Assembly (NCBI RefSeq): GCF_003148765.1
Contig: NZ_QGGV01000014.1
Location: 20,457-84,456 of the forward strand
Origin: Silicimonas algicola
Lineage (GTDB): Bacteria > Pseudomonadota > Alphaproteobacteria > Rhodobacterales > Rhodobacteraceae
DNA length: 64,000 nucleotides
Direction: 5' to 3'
Under the pieces are notes generated by a model. The model was not told where the DNA came from. It searched no databases and worked only from the letters and a program-made list of their open reading frames with translations. This document shows positions 26,811 through 34,460 of this stretch, piece after piece. The position numbers were made by a program, and so were the translations under genes. Each line of letters begins with the position of its first letter. The stretch's first letter is position 1.

Positions 26811-27722
26811 TCACGCCCAGACGTTGTGCTCCGCCAGTTCAAGATAGCGCGCGAGCACGTTCACCGATTTCCATCCGCCAGCGCGCATGATGGCGGCCGT
26901 GTCGAAGCCTCGCGTGAGCAGATCCTGTGCCGCCCCCACCCGCAGAGAGTGACCGCTGAACTCCCCCACCACGGCTGCATCGAGCCCGGCGCGTTCGGCG
27001 GCCTGTTTCACGAGCCTCTTGACGGTCGTCGTGCTGAGGTCTCGGTTGACGGGCTTGCCCTGGTAAACTGGACAGAACAGCCAGTCGATGTCCTGCCCGC
27101 GCAAATCAAGCCACTCCCGCATCAGGTCGGCAGTCCGATGGGAGGTGAAGGCAATGCGCCCTGCGCCGAAGGGGTCTGCCTTGCTCCGACGAATGAGGAC
27201 GCGGAGGGTGCCGTCCGACCTCTCGTCGAGGTCGTCGTTTCTGAGAGCTACCAGTTCCGACCTGCGGGTGAGAAGCTCATAGCCCAGCGACAGCATGGCG
27301 CGGTTGCGCAGACCGCGGGGCGTGTCGGGCTGGATTTCGAGGAAGCGGTCGAGGTAGTCGCGGGTAAGGCCCTTCGCCTGTTTCGGACGAATGGCCTTGC
27401 CCCTGCGGACGCGCCTGAGGGAGAGGTTGATGTCCTCGTCATGTGTCGGATCGGGCAGTCGCAGCAGGCGATGCACCTTGCGGATGGCGTAAAGGCGTCG
27501 CCGCACGGTCGAGGGCGCCTTCGTCCGTCCCTGGTCCTCGAGGAACCGGCAGACGGTGTCGACTTCTGCGGGAAAGGGGAACATGGCTCGATCGTTGCAC
27601 CAGGTTTCGAAAGCCTCGACATCCGCGTGATAGCTGCGCATGGTGGACGGAGCGTAGGCGCCCTCGAGGCGTCGGAATTCGGAGCGCCAGTCGACAAAAG
27701 GGTGGATAGGTCGGCGTTGCAT
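26811..27722 (-). CDS. Tyrosine recombinase/integrase, module copy 1
   Basis: This is a site-specific tyrosine recombinase of about 303 residues; the frame extends to 27758 but MQRRPIHPF at 27722 is the sensible start. The N-terminal SAM-like core-binding domain includes YAPSTMRSYHADVEAFETWC. The catalytic domain has TRRSELVALRNDDL (first Arg), SGHSLRVGAAQDLL (HxxR), GGWKSVNVLARYLE (Trp and nucleophile Tyr). All catalytic residues are present. It is paralogous along its whole length to the gene at 33029-33922, and its last 50 codons are also present as a fragment at 31497-31690. A small HTH gene is divergently transcribed 35 bases away. The role could be integration, cassette movement or plasmid dimer resolution. 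Confidence 0.92.
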   Translation of the reverse strand: MQRRPIHPFVDWRSEFRRLEGAYAPSTMRSYHADVEAFETWCNDRAMFPFPAEVDTVCRFLEDQGRTKAPSTVRRRLYAIRKVHRLLRLPDPTHDEDINLSLRRVRRGKAIRPKQAKGLTRDYLDRFLEIQPDTPRGLRNRAMLSLGYELLTRRSELVALRNDDLDERSDGTLRVLIRRSKADPFGAGRIAFTSHRTADLMREWLDLRGQDIDWLFCPVYQGKPVNRDLSTTTVKRLVKQAAERAGLDAAVVGEFSGHSLRVGAAQDLLTRGFDTAAIMRAGGWKSVNVLARYLELAEHNVWA

Positions 27723-27725
27723 AAA

Positions 27726-27742
27726 TTGCACCTTAAGTGCAA
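27726..27742. promoter_or_regulatory. Palindrome between recombinase and HTH gene, module copy 1
   Basis: The 35-base divergent gap contains TTGCAC-CTTAA-GTGCAA, a six-base inverted repeat around a five-base centre. It overlaps where both promoters must lie and is a good candidate operator for the adjacent HTH protein. The equivalent gap of module copy 2 carries a different palindrome. Confidence 0.5.
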
Positions 27743-27757
27743 ATATGGCTCGGCGCA

Positions 27758-28006
27758 ATGGTAGTTGTCCAGCAACTTAGATCTGCGCGCGCAGTTCTTA
27801 GATGGTCGATACAGGACCTATCAAGCGCGTCAACTGTCTCGGTTCGTACGATCAAGACGATCGAAGCGCGTGACGGACCACCTCAATGCAGACCAGGCAC
27901 AGTCAAAAAGCTTGTCTCCGCCTTCGAGTCCGCCGGCATCGACTTCATCGGCACCCCGGAGGACCGCCCCGGTATCCGCATCAGACATCCCGGCCAGCGA
28001 ACGTAA
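27758..28006 (+). CDS. Small XRE-like helix-turn-helix protein, module copy 1
   Basis: This is a protein of about 82 residues from ATG 27758; a GTG at 27737 is possible but lies in the operator-like repeat. The HTH reads LRSARAVLRWSIQDLSSAS followed by VSVRTIKTIEA, the Cro/CI-type pattern (LRxARxxLxWSxxDLAxxxGVSxxTIKRIE). The C-terminal part AFESAGIDFIGTP and PGIRIR matches many short single-domain regulators. It is the counterpart of the gene at 33987-34262 in the second module. It probably controls its own and the divergent recombinase promoter; that is inference from layout. Confidence 0.82.
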   Translation: MVVVQQLRSARAVLRWSIQDLSSASTVSVRTIKTIEARDGPPQCRPGTVKKLVSAFESAGIDFIGTPEDRPGIRIRHPGQRT

Positions 28007-28187
28007 ACGGTCCTGATCCCTGCCCCGGCATGGTAAGTGTGTCACGGGCGCAAGGGGATTGATCGACGGACGCAGGCAATCAAGATGCTGGGCTTGATTG
28101 CGCGCGTCCCACAACGTACGTCGGATAATTGCCTCGCTCGGTGGCCGTGGCGGCGGAAGGAGGCAGGGACAATGATGGAGATGCCCC

Positions 28188-28913
28188 ATGTCCAGAGACC
28201 TGACCTCGCCCAGCCCGGAGCGGTTCGGCATGACCAGCTTTGCAGACCTCCTGCCTGCGCGAGACCCGATCCTCGGTGAGGACCCGGGCTCCTTTCGGGA
28301 CTTCCACCGGGGCATGATGCAGTCGCTCACACCCTTCACACCCTATGAATGCGTCGTCGCAGAGAACCTCGTCGCCATCGAGTGGGAGCTTCTGCAGCAC
28401 CGCCGCATGCGCGACGCCAACTTCCGCCGGGTGATCCACACGTCCGTCAGCGACGCCGTGCTGGCGCGTGAAGAGGCCAGGCACGAGGCGGCCCTGGACG
28501 AGGCCTGGGACAAGTTCATCGCGGAGGGAGGGGACGAGGACGCCTGGAAGGCCCCCTTCGAGTTCGACAAGGCGGCGGCGCTCAAGATGGCAGAGGGCCT
28601 CGCCGCACGGACGGTGTCGCAGGATCCCGACCTCCAGGCGGAGGCCTATGCCGAGGTCGTCGCACTCGGTCTGCACCCGGTCGAACTCATGAGCGCGGCC
28701 TATCTCGCGTGGCCCGCGCCGGCGTCGAAGCACGACGACAAGATCCAGTCCCTCGAGCGGCGCCGCCGCGAGGTGAAGCGGGACTACGACGCTCTTCAGA
28801 AAGCCCGGCCCGTCGACGTGAAGGCCATCGAGGCGGAGGTTGTCGAGGCGGAGGTGGTCGAGGCGGAGGTGGTCGAGGCGGAGGTCGTCGAGGCGGAGGT
28901 CGTCGGGGGATGA
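28188..28913 (+). CDS. Conserved hypothetical protein A, copy 1
   Basis: The function is unknown. This 241-residue protein is clearly paralogous to the one at 54313-54957: both share DPxLGEDPxxF, the segment VAENLxAIExELxQHRRxRD, and a C-terminal charged helix RRRxVKRDYDALQxARPV that looks like a coiled coil. No signal peptide or membrane span is visible, so it is probably cytoplasmic. The C-terminus of this copy is extended by a five-fold VEAEV repeat absent from copy 2. The stop overlaps the start of gene B (ATGA), so the two proteins are co-translated. A good ribosome site (GGAGATG) precedes ATG 28188. It is not a recognised transposase or phage protein. Confidence 0.8.
   Translation: MSRDLTSPSPERFGMTSFADLLPARDPILGEDPGSFRDFHRGMMQSLTPFTPYECVVAENLVAIEWELLQHRRMRDANFRRVIHTSVSDAVLAREEARHEAALDEAWDKFIAEGGDEDAWKAPFEFDKAAALKMAEGLAARTVSQDPDLQAEAYAEVVALGLHPVELMSAAYLAWPAPASKHDDKIQSLERRRREVKRDYDALQKARPVDVKAIEAEVVEAEVVEAEVVEAEVVEAEVVGG
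28827..28901 (+). repeat. 15-bp minisatellite, five units, within gene A copy 1
   Basis: Five tandem copies of a 15-base unit close to GTCGAGGCGGAGGTG encode (I/V)EAEV five times at the C-terminus of protein A. The units differ only at their first and last positions. Copy 2 of the gene has one such unit (PVEAEVIDA). Because 15 is a multiple of three, slippage would change the length without shifting the frame. Confidence 0.9.
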
Positions 28914-29524
28914 CGTCCGACGAGATCGCGGCCCGCAACCGCGCCAACGCGGGGCGCAGCACCGGCCCCAGGACGGCCCCCGGCAAGGCGATGGTGGCGT
29001 CCAATGCCCTGCGCCACGGCGCGACGGCACGCCCCGATCCCGGCAGCGTCGCCGGCTGGCTGGCCATCATCCTCGACAGTCCGCACATCACGCCGGGCGA
29101 CCTGCTGCCGGCGGACGAATGCGGCGTGAGGGCGCTCGCCCTGGCCCAGGCGGAGGCGCACCTCGTCGCTGCAGAACGGGCCCTTCAGGCGTTCGAAACG
29201 GGGGCGGCAAAGCCCGGCGAGTGTACGAAGGACCTGCGGGAGACGGCGGACTTGATCATGGACGAGCTGCTCGAGTTCGTCGGGACCAGGCGGGAGGTCC
29301 GCCCGGACCTGTCGATCCTGCGGCGCATCGCCCGCGTCGAGACCGAAGAGACAATGTCCGGTGGCGAGCGGCACCGTCTTCTGAGGCGCTATCTCCGGGA
29401 GGCGCGCACAGGGCGCCGGCACGCCTTTGAAGCCTGGGCCGCGGGGCGTGCAGACAACGCCGATGCGGCCTCCCTCGCCCCTCGAAGGCCCGATTTCCCG
29501 AAACAAAGCCAAATTTCAACTTAA
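28910..29524 (+). CDS. Conserved hypothetical protein B, copy 1 (STGPRTxxGK domain)
   Basis: The function is unknown. This 204-residue protein starts with ATG 28910 overlapping the stop of gene A. Its N-terminus NRANAGRSTGPRTAPGKAMV followed by NALRHGATA is a motif found in many bacterial proteins of unknown function (STGPxTxxGK...NAxxHG). The remainder is rich in A, R and E and likely helical, and the end is PDFPKQSQIST. The copy at 54954-55559 has the same start motif and the same DFPKQ end. No signal peptide or membrane span is visible. The invariant pairing with gene A suggests the two products act together. Confidence 0.8.
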   Translation: MTSDEIAARNRANAGRSTGPRTAPGKAMVASNALRHGATARPDPGSVAGWLAIILDSPHITPGDLLPADECGVRALALAQAEAHLVAAERALQAFETGAAKPGECTKDLRETADLIMDELLEFVGTRREVRPDLSILRRIARVETEETMSGGERHRLLRRYLREARTGRRHAFEAWAAGRADNADAASLAPRRPDFPKQSQIST

Positions 29525-29642
29525 GGTTGTAGCTTGTGCAGAGGGTTAGGTCGTAACACATTGATAATTCTCATATCTTCAGCTCCATTCCGCGCCCCGC
29601 CGCGACGTATGCCCGGCGTGGCAAGCCTCTCGGGTCCGGCAA

Positions 29643-30485
29643 ATGCCCGATAACGCTGTCCCTCGCATCCCCTGCACGGTCGTCATCCCGGCCAGGAACG
29701 AGGCCGCGGCCCTGCCCGAGGTGCTCTCCCGCCTCTCCCGCTTCGCCGAGGTCGTCGTGCTCGACAGCCAGTCGGAAGACGCGACGGCAGAGGTCGCGGA
29801 GGCGCATGGCGCCCGCGTGCTGCAGTTTGCCTGGGACGGGCGCTACCCCAAGAAACGGAACTGGTTCCTGCTTACTCATCCGCCCGCGACGCCCTGGGTC
29901 CTCTTCCTCGACGCCGACGAATTCGTTGACGCAGCCTTCGTCGAGGCGCTGGCCCGCGCCATCCGACGGGACGACGTCGTCGGTTACTGGCTCACCTATA
30001 GCAACAGCTTTCTCGGCCGCCCGCTTCGCCACGGCGTGCCGCAGCGCAAGCTTGCGCTGTTCCGCGTCGGCGCGGGGCTCTACGAGAGGATCGAGGAGGA
30101 GGCCTGGAGCGGCCTCGACATGGAGATCCACGAGCATCCCATCCTCGAGGGGCGCACGGCCGAGATCACCGTGCCGATCGAGCATCGCGACGACCGCGGG
30201 CTCGCGCAGTTTCTCCGCAAGCACATCGATTACGCCGCCTGGGAAGCGAAGCGCACGGCGGCGCTCGCCGGCGATCCCCTCGCTTGGGAGGCGCTCACCG
30301 GGCGGCAGCGGTTCAAGTATCGCCACATTGGTGCGGGGTGGTACGCAATGTTCTATTTTGTCTATACCTACGTGGTGAAGCTGGGGGTGCTGGACGGCCG
30401 TGCCGGCTACCACTATGCCACTTACAAGGCGTGGTATTTCCGAACGATACGGCTCCTCCTCCGAGAGCAGTCGCGCACGAAATAA
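29643..30485 (+). CDS. Family 2 glycosyltransferase
   Basis: This is a GT2 transferase of 280 residues of the WaaE/KdtX-like type. The GT-A fold begins CTVVIPARNEAAALPEVLSR, followed by VVVLDSQSEDATAEVAEAHG, the W-rich WDGRYPKKRNW and the metal-binding LFLDADEFVD. A C-terminal segment IEHRDDRGLAQFLRKHIDYA and a hydrophobic region (YAMFYFVYTYVVKLGVLDG) suggest membrane contact. It sits 29 bases before the UDP-xylose synthase and may use its product. Confidence 0.9.
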   Translation: MPDNAVPRIPCTVVIPARNEAAALPEVLSRLSRFAEVVVLDSQSEDATAEVAEAHGARVLQFAWDGRYPKKRNWFLLTHPPATPWVLFLDADEFVDAAFVEALARAIRRDDVVGYWLTYSNSFLGRPLRHGVPQRKLALFRVGAGLYERIEEEAWSGLDMEIHEHPILEGRTAEITVPIEHRDDRGLAQFLRKHIDYAAWEAKRTAALAGDPLAWEALTGRQRFKYRHIGAGWYAMFYFVYTYVVKLGVLDGRAGYHYATYKAWYFRTIRLLLREQSRTK

Positions 30486-30514
30486 TGTTCCAGAACTGCA
30501 AGGAGTGATCCCGC

Positions 30515-31486
30515 TTGGCACGCCTCTATGACAGCCGCAAACGTATCCTGGTCACCGGCGGCGCCGGCTTCCTGGGCTCCCACCTGATCGACCGGCTGCT
30601 CGAGCAGGGCCACGAGGTGCTCTGCGCCGACAACCTCTTTACCGGGACCAAGCGCAACATCGATCACCTGCACAGCCATCCGCGCTTCGAGTTCCTGCGC
30701 CACGATGTGACCTTCCCGCTCTACGTCGAGGTCGACGAGATCTACAACCTCGCCTGCCCGGCCTCGCCGGTGCACTACCAGCATGATCCGGTGGCCACGA
30801 CGAAGACCTCGGTGCACGGCGCGATCAACATGCTCGGTCTGGCGAAGCGCCTGAAGTGCCGCATCTTCCAGGCCTCGACCAGCGAGGTCTACGGTGATCC
30901 GAGCGTGCATCCGCAGCCGGAGAGCTACTGGGGCAACGTCAACCCCATCGGGCCGCGCTCCTGCTATGACGAGGGCAAGCGCTGCGCGGAGACGCTCTTC
31001 TTCGACTATCACCGCCAGCACCGTCTACAGATCAAGGTGGCGCGGATCTTCAACACCTACGGGCCTCGCATGCATCACGCCGACGGCCGCGTGGTGTCGA
31101 ACTTCATCGTGCAGGCGCTGCGCGGCGATCCCATTACAATCTACGGCGAAGGGCAGCAGACGCGGTCCTTCTGCTTCGTCGACGACCTCGTCGAGGGCTT
31201 TGTCCGCTTGATGGAGAGCGAGGACGACGTCACCGGGCCGGTGAACCTCGGCAACCCGGGGGAGTTCACGATCCGCGAGCTTGCGGAGAAGGTGCTCTCC
31301 AAGACGGGATCGCGGTCCAGGCTGATCCACGAGGCCCTTCCGGAAGACGACCCGAAACAGCGCCAGCCGGATATTTCTGTGGCGAAGGAGAAGCTGTGCT
31401 GGCAGCCCTCCGTCGCTCTGGACGAAGGTCTCGACCGGACCATCGACTATTTCAGGAAACTGCTGCCTGAACTCGCCGCTGCGTGA
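30515..31486 (+). CDS. UDP-glucuronate decarboxylase (UDP-xylose synthase) family SDR
   Basis: This is a 323-residue extended short-chain dehydrogenase, start TTG 30515 preceded by AAGGAGTG. The NAD-binding loop is [14 protein letters not shown], catalysis uses the Y-x3-K of [11 protein letters not shown] with [10 protein letters not shown]. The UXS-specific stretches are [37 protein letters not shown] and [18 protein letters not shown]. The family oxidises UDP-glucuronate at C4, decarboxylates it and returns UDP-xylose, so the glycan probably contains xylose. The recombinase fragment begins just after its stop. Confidence 0.92.
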   Translation: MARLYDSRKRILVTGGAGFLGSHLIDRLLEQGHEVLCADNLFTGTKRNIDHLHSHPRFEFLRHDVTFPLYVEVDEIYNLACPASPVHYQHDPVATTKTSVHGAINMLGLAKRLKCRIFQASTSEVYGDPSVHPQPESYWGNVNPIGPRSCYDEGKRCAETLFFDYHRQHRLQIKVARIFNTYGPRMHHADGRVVSNFIVQALRGDPITIYGEGQQTRSFCFVDDLVEGFVRLMESEDDVTGPVNLGNPGEFTIRELAEKVLSKTGSRSRLIHEALPEDDPKQRQPDISVAKEKLCWQPSVALDEGLDRTIDYFRKLLPELAAA

Positions 31487-31496
31487 CAGGTTCACG

Positions 31497-31690
31497 CCTC
31501 GCTTCCAGACGATGCGCTCCGCCGCCTCGAGATAGCGGCTGAGCACGGCGACCGATTTCCAGCCCCCTGCTCTCATGATCGCGGCCGTGTCATGCCCCGC
31601 CGTGAGAAGGTCTTGTGCCGCGCCGACCCGCATCGAATGGCTGCTCAGATCCAGGACGGCAGAGGCATCGGACCCAGCGGCCCTGCGCCC
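31497..31690 (-). pseudogene. 3' fragment of tyrosine recombinase (third module copy)
   Basis: On the minus strand the stretch reads DLSSHSMRVGAAQDLLTAGH, AAIMRAGGWKSVAVLSRYLE and AERIVW, almost identical to the C-terminus of the recombinase at 33029-33922 (SGHSMRVGAAQDLL, YLEAAEHNVW). The nucleotide match includes a block of about 60 bases with few differences (about 31538-31603 against 33067-33132). Everything upstream of the HxxR motif is missing, and the normal stop after VWN is gone, so the frame runs into the preceding gene. It is in the same orientation and same position relative to a glycan gene as the two intact recombinases. Confidence 0.85.
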
Positions 31691-31925
31691 TGTGTCCATT
31701 ACTGAAGTTTGGGTTGCGCGCGAGCCTGCGCCAGAGACGATCATAGACGAAGAAGTTGCCCTGGGAACGGACTTGGTGCTCATTCATCGGACTTCGAATC
31801 GTCCATTTCAGATCGCCGCGGAAAAATGCCCTGTCAAGGCTAGTGTCACTCGACAAACGGTGTTACCGCATATCCAACGGTGGTTGATCAGTCGACAAAT
31901 TCATTTTCGTTGAGGGCTGCCCGCC

Positions 31926-32588
31926 ATGTATTCCCGTGATTTCGACAAGAATCCTATTCTGGTTGTCGCCGCCGAACGCCAGTCCGGCATTAAGCTTGAG
32001 CGAGTACTCAGCAAACGCGCATTCGACTTGATCCTTTGCCCTTTCGGACTGGTTCTCACAGCCTTTGTCGGCATCCTCCTTTTTCTTCTCAATCCGCTCT
32101 TCAATCCGGGTCCGCTGCTTTATTCGCAGCATCGAATGGGGCTTTATGGCGACCGGTTCACCATGTTGAAGTTTCGGACGATGCTGCCGGAGGAGGTCGT
32201 CACGAACGCGCGTCCAGCCACTGCTCCGCTGGAAGTCGAGCGAATCACGCCTCTTGGGCGGATCCTCCGACGATTCCGATTGGATGAGTTGCCGAACTTC
32301 GTAAACGTCTGGCGCGGAGAAATGAGCGTTGTTGGTCCCCGGCCTGACGCCTGGGAGCACTCCCATCTGTTCTGGCAGACGGTCCCTCGATACAGCGAAC
32401 GATTCCGCGTCCGCCCCGGCATCACGGGGCTGGCACAGGTCCAGGGCGGTTATGCAGACAGCGCCAATGCGATCCGCCGAAAGGCCAGGTTCGACAGCTA
32501 TTACGTCCGGCGCGCCAGCTTCGCTCTCGAGGCCTTCATCATCTGGCGCACTGTGGTGATCTTCTTCAGCGGCTTCGGCGCCCGGTAG
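31926..32588 (+). CDS. Undecaprenyl-phosphate sugar phosphotransferase (ExoY/WbaP type)
   Basis: This is a 220-residue initiating sugar transferase. KRAFDLILCPFGLVLTAFVG is the single membrane helix with the preceding Lys-Arg pair. RMGLYGDRFTMLKFRTM, LRRFRLDELPNFVNVWRGEM, SVVGPRPD and RPGITGLAQVQGGY follow, the full catalytic core. The family moves a sugar-1-phosphate (often Glc or Gal) from UDP-sugar to undecaprenyl phosphate, starting assembly of the repeat unit. This short ExoY form lacks the N-terminal membrane domain of WbaP. It is separated from the main glycan locus by the two A/B genes and recombinase remnants, but is the only initiator seen. Confidence 0.92.
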   Translation: MYSRDFDKNPILVVAAERQSGIKLERVLSKRAFDLILCPFGLVLTAFVGILLFLLNPLFNPGPLLYSQHRMGLYGDRFTMLKFRTMLPEEVVTNARPATAPLEVERITPLGRILRRFRLDELPNFVNVWRGEMSVVGPRPDAWEHSHLFWQTVPRYSERFRVRPGITGLAQVQGGYADSANAIRRKARFDSYYVRRASFALEAFIIWRTVVIFFSGFGAR

Positions 32589-32618
32589 CGGCGCATCCAC
32601 ATGTAATTGGGGGATGAC

Positions 32619-32957
32619 ATGTCTATTCACAGGATCCGCTCCGTCGCTTCGGCTTTCGGTATCGTGATGTTCGGGGTAACCGCGGGGCACGCGCAGCCGG
32701 TGCAAGAGTGTCAGGCGGTCGTCGAGCTTCAGGTCCAGCGGTCAACCGCACTGTCCGACCTTTTGGCCGACCTGACGGCCCAACTCGAGACCGCGCCGGA
32801 AAGCGAGAGGCGGAGTATCGAGCAGAAGATCAGGCATGTCGAGACGCGCATACATCTTCTCGACGTGTCTTATCGCAGGCTAAACGGGCCCCAGCTGAAC
32901 AACAAGAAGTGCGAAGCAATAGAGGCATTTATCTTGCGCCACAGCAGCGTTTCGTGA
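32619..32957 (+). CDS. Small exported protein of unknown function
   Basis: This is a protein of about 112 residues starting at ATG 32619 (TTG 32607 is possible). The N-terminus SIHRIRSVASAFGIVMFGVT followed by AGHAQPVQ is a Sec signal peptide with cleavage near AGHA-Q. The mature part has two cysteines (EC and KC) flanking a helical, E/L/R-rich region (DLTAQLETAPESERRSIEQK) that looks like a short coiled coil. It could be a periplasmic accessory protein for polysaccharide export, suggested only by following the sugar transferase gene. No family was recognised. Confidence 0.65.
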   Translation: MSIHRIRSVASAFGIVMFGVTAGHAQPVQECQAVVELQVQRSTALSDLLADLTAQLETAPESERRSIEQKIRHVETRIHLLDVSYRRLNGPQLNNKKCEAIEAFILRHSSVS

Positions 32958-33028
32958 ACCACGCGCGTCAGAGATCAAGGTGGCGCGGATCACCTGACCT
33001 CTCCGCTGCCTCAATGACATTTGTCCCC

Positions 33029-33922
33029 TCAGTTCCAGACGTTGTGTTCTGCCGCTTCCAGATACCGGCTAAGCACGGCGACCGATTTCCAGCCCCCTGC
33101 CCTCATGATTGCGGCCGTGTCATGCCCTGCAGTGAGCAAATCCTGCGCGGCGCCCACCCGCATCGAGTGACCGCTCAAGTCTCGGACAAAAGTTGCGTCA
33201 TAGCCCGCGGCCTTTGCAGACGATTTCACGATGTCCCGAATGGTCGAGGTTCCGAGCGGTCGCGCGATAGGCTTGCCGGCGTATATCGGACAGAACAGCC
33301 AGGAGATGTGCGCTCCGCGACAGGAAAGCCAGGCGTCCACTCGTTCGCGTGTACTGACTGAAGTGAATGCGAGCCGACCTTGACCGAACTGGTCCGCCTT
33401 GCTCCTCGGTATCAAAACCCTAAGCGTCCCATCTTCGCGCCAGGTCACGTCTTCGAGCCTGAGCGCCGCCAATTCAGAGCGCCGGGTCAGGAGCTCATAG
33501 CCGAGGGAGAGCAGCGCCGCGTTACGTAGACCGACTGGGGTCTCGGGCTGAGTCCTCAGAATTCGGTCGAGGACGTCTCGTGTGAGCGCAAGGGCCTGCT
33601 TCGGACGTGCGTTCTTGGCTCGACGGACGCGACGCAAGGCCAGCAAGACCTCTTCATCCAATGTAGGGTCGGGAAGGCGCATCAGACGGTGCGCCTTTCT
33701 TATCGAGTACAGCCGCCGCTGCACCGTCGACATTGAGCGACCGAGTGCCTGCGCTTCGAGGAAGGCACTGACTGTGTCGGCCGTGGCTGGAAGGACGTTC
33801 CTGCCCTCCTCCGCGCACCAAGCCGCGAAGATGTCGACATCACTATAGTAGGATTTCATGGTGGCTGGTGAGTAGGCTCCTTCCAAGCGCAGGAACTCTG
33901 AACGCCATTCTAACGTGTTCAT
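33029..33922 (-). CDS. Tyrosine recombinase/integrase, module copy 2
   Basis: This is a 297-residue recombinase, co-linear with the gene at 26811-27722 and visibly more than half identical to it. Shared blocks are WRSEFxRLEGAYxPxTMxSY, RRLYxIRKxHRLxRLPDPT, LSLGYELLTRRSEL (first catalytic Arg), SGHSMRVGAAQDLL (HxxR) and GGWKSVAVLSRYLEAAEHNV (Trp, Tyr). All catalytic residues are intact. It converges on the small exported protein gene and diverges from an HTH gene across a 64-base gap full of palindromic AT-rich repeats. Target sites are unknown. Confidence 0.92.
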   Translation of the reverse strand: MNTLEWRSEFLRLEGAYSPATMKSYYSDVDIFAAWCAEEGRNVLPATADTVSAFLEAQALGRSMSTVQRRLYSIRKAHRLMRLPDPTLDEEVLLALRRVRRAKNARPKQALALTRDVLDRILRTQPETPVGLRNAALLSLGYELLTRRSELAALRLEDVTWREDGTLRVLIPRSKADQFGQGRLAFTSVSTRERVDAWLSCRGAHISWLFCPIYAGKPIARPLGTSTIRDIVKSSAKAAGYDATFVRDLSGHSMRVGAAQDLLTAGHDTAAIMRAGGWKSVAVLSRYLEAAEHNVWN

Positions 33923-33943
33923 GTGGGCTAGCCTTTACTAAAC

Positions 33944-33974
33944 GGTACCATATGGTATATATGGTATCATATGG
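33944..33974. promoter_or_regulatory. Repeated ATATGGTA palindromes between recombinase and HTH gene, module copy 2
   Basis: The gap contains the perfect 12-base palindrome TACCATATGGTA (33946-33957), directly followed by two more ATATGG half-sites in TATATATGGTATCATATGG. This places three related half-sites over the divergent promoters. The motif does not resemble the TTGCAC/GTGCAA repeat of module copy 1, so each HTH protein probably reads its own operator. Confidence 0.55.
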
Positions 33975-33986
33975 AGTAGGTCAAGC

Positions 33987-34262
33987 ATGACTGGACTGCA
34001 GTTTCGAGTGGCTCGATTGGCTTTGCGGCTCAGCGTTGTTGAGTTGGCGAAGGCAAGTTCCTTGGGCACCAGCACGATCAAGCGGATTGAAATGACGGAT
34101 GGGAAGCCGTCAGCCACAGCCGCAAACGTGATCAGGCTGCGTGAGACCCTTGAGGGTTTCGGTATCGAGTTCATCGAGGCGGCTGACGGCGCACCGGGGA
34201 TAGTAGTCCGGCTCGAGAGCTCAGGAATCGCTAAGGCGGGACGAACTGTAGGTGACGATTAG
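33987..34262 (+). CDS. Small XRE-like helix-turn-helix protein, module copy 2
   Basis: This is a 91-residue protein, ATG 33987 preceded by GGAG. The HTH reads FRVARLALRLSVVELAKASS then LGTSTIKRIEMTDG, and the C-terminal half LRETLEGFGIEFIEA and PGIVVRLES matches the layout of the copy at 27758. Such one-domain Cro/CI-like proteins are common repressors of neighbouring mobile functions. Divergent placement 64 bases from the recombinase suggests control of recombinase expression. Confidence 0.85.
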   Translation: MTGLQFRVARLALRLSVVELAKASSLGTSTIKRIEMTDGKPSATAANVIRLRETLEGFGIEFIEAADGAPGIVVRLESSGIAKAGRTVGDD

Positions 34263-34460
34263 CACTGCACCTTGCGTTGAACAGCTTGAGACGCCGTGAG
34301 TACCGTAATGCACCTTCATCTGCGTTTTATGCACTGGGCGAGTGCAAAGATGTCACGCGACATCCCGCGTACTGCGCTTCATTCTTCCTATAGCGGTGTT
34401 CCTTCCAGTCTTGGTGAATGGGCTCCAGAACACCAGCAACGACGTAGCAGGGAAGATGAA

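Noticed and set aside
26826..27764. 312-codon plus-strand frame opposite recombinase copy 1
   Set aside because: Antisense shadow; the minus strand carries all tyrosine recombinase catalytic motifs.
28827..28901. Tandem repeats as a CRISPR array
   Set aside because: Units are 15 bases, directly adjacent with no spacers, and encode a peptide repeat.
28080..29030. Minus-strand frame opposite gene A copy 1 with repeated LRLDxLRLD units
   Set aside because: It is the antisense reading of the VEAEV minisatellite; gene A is supported by its paralogue.
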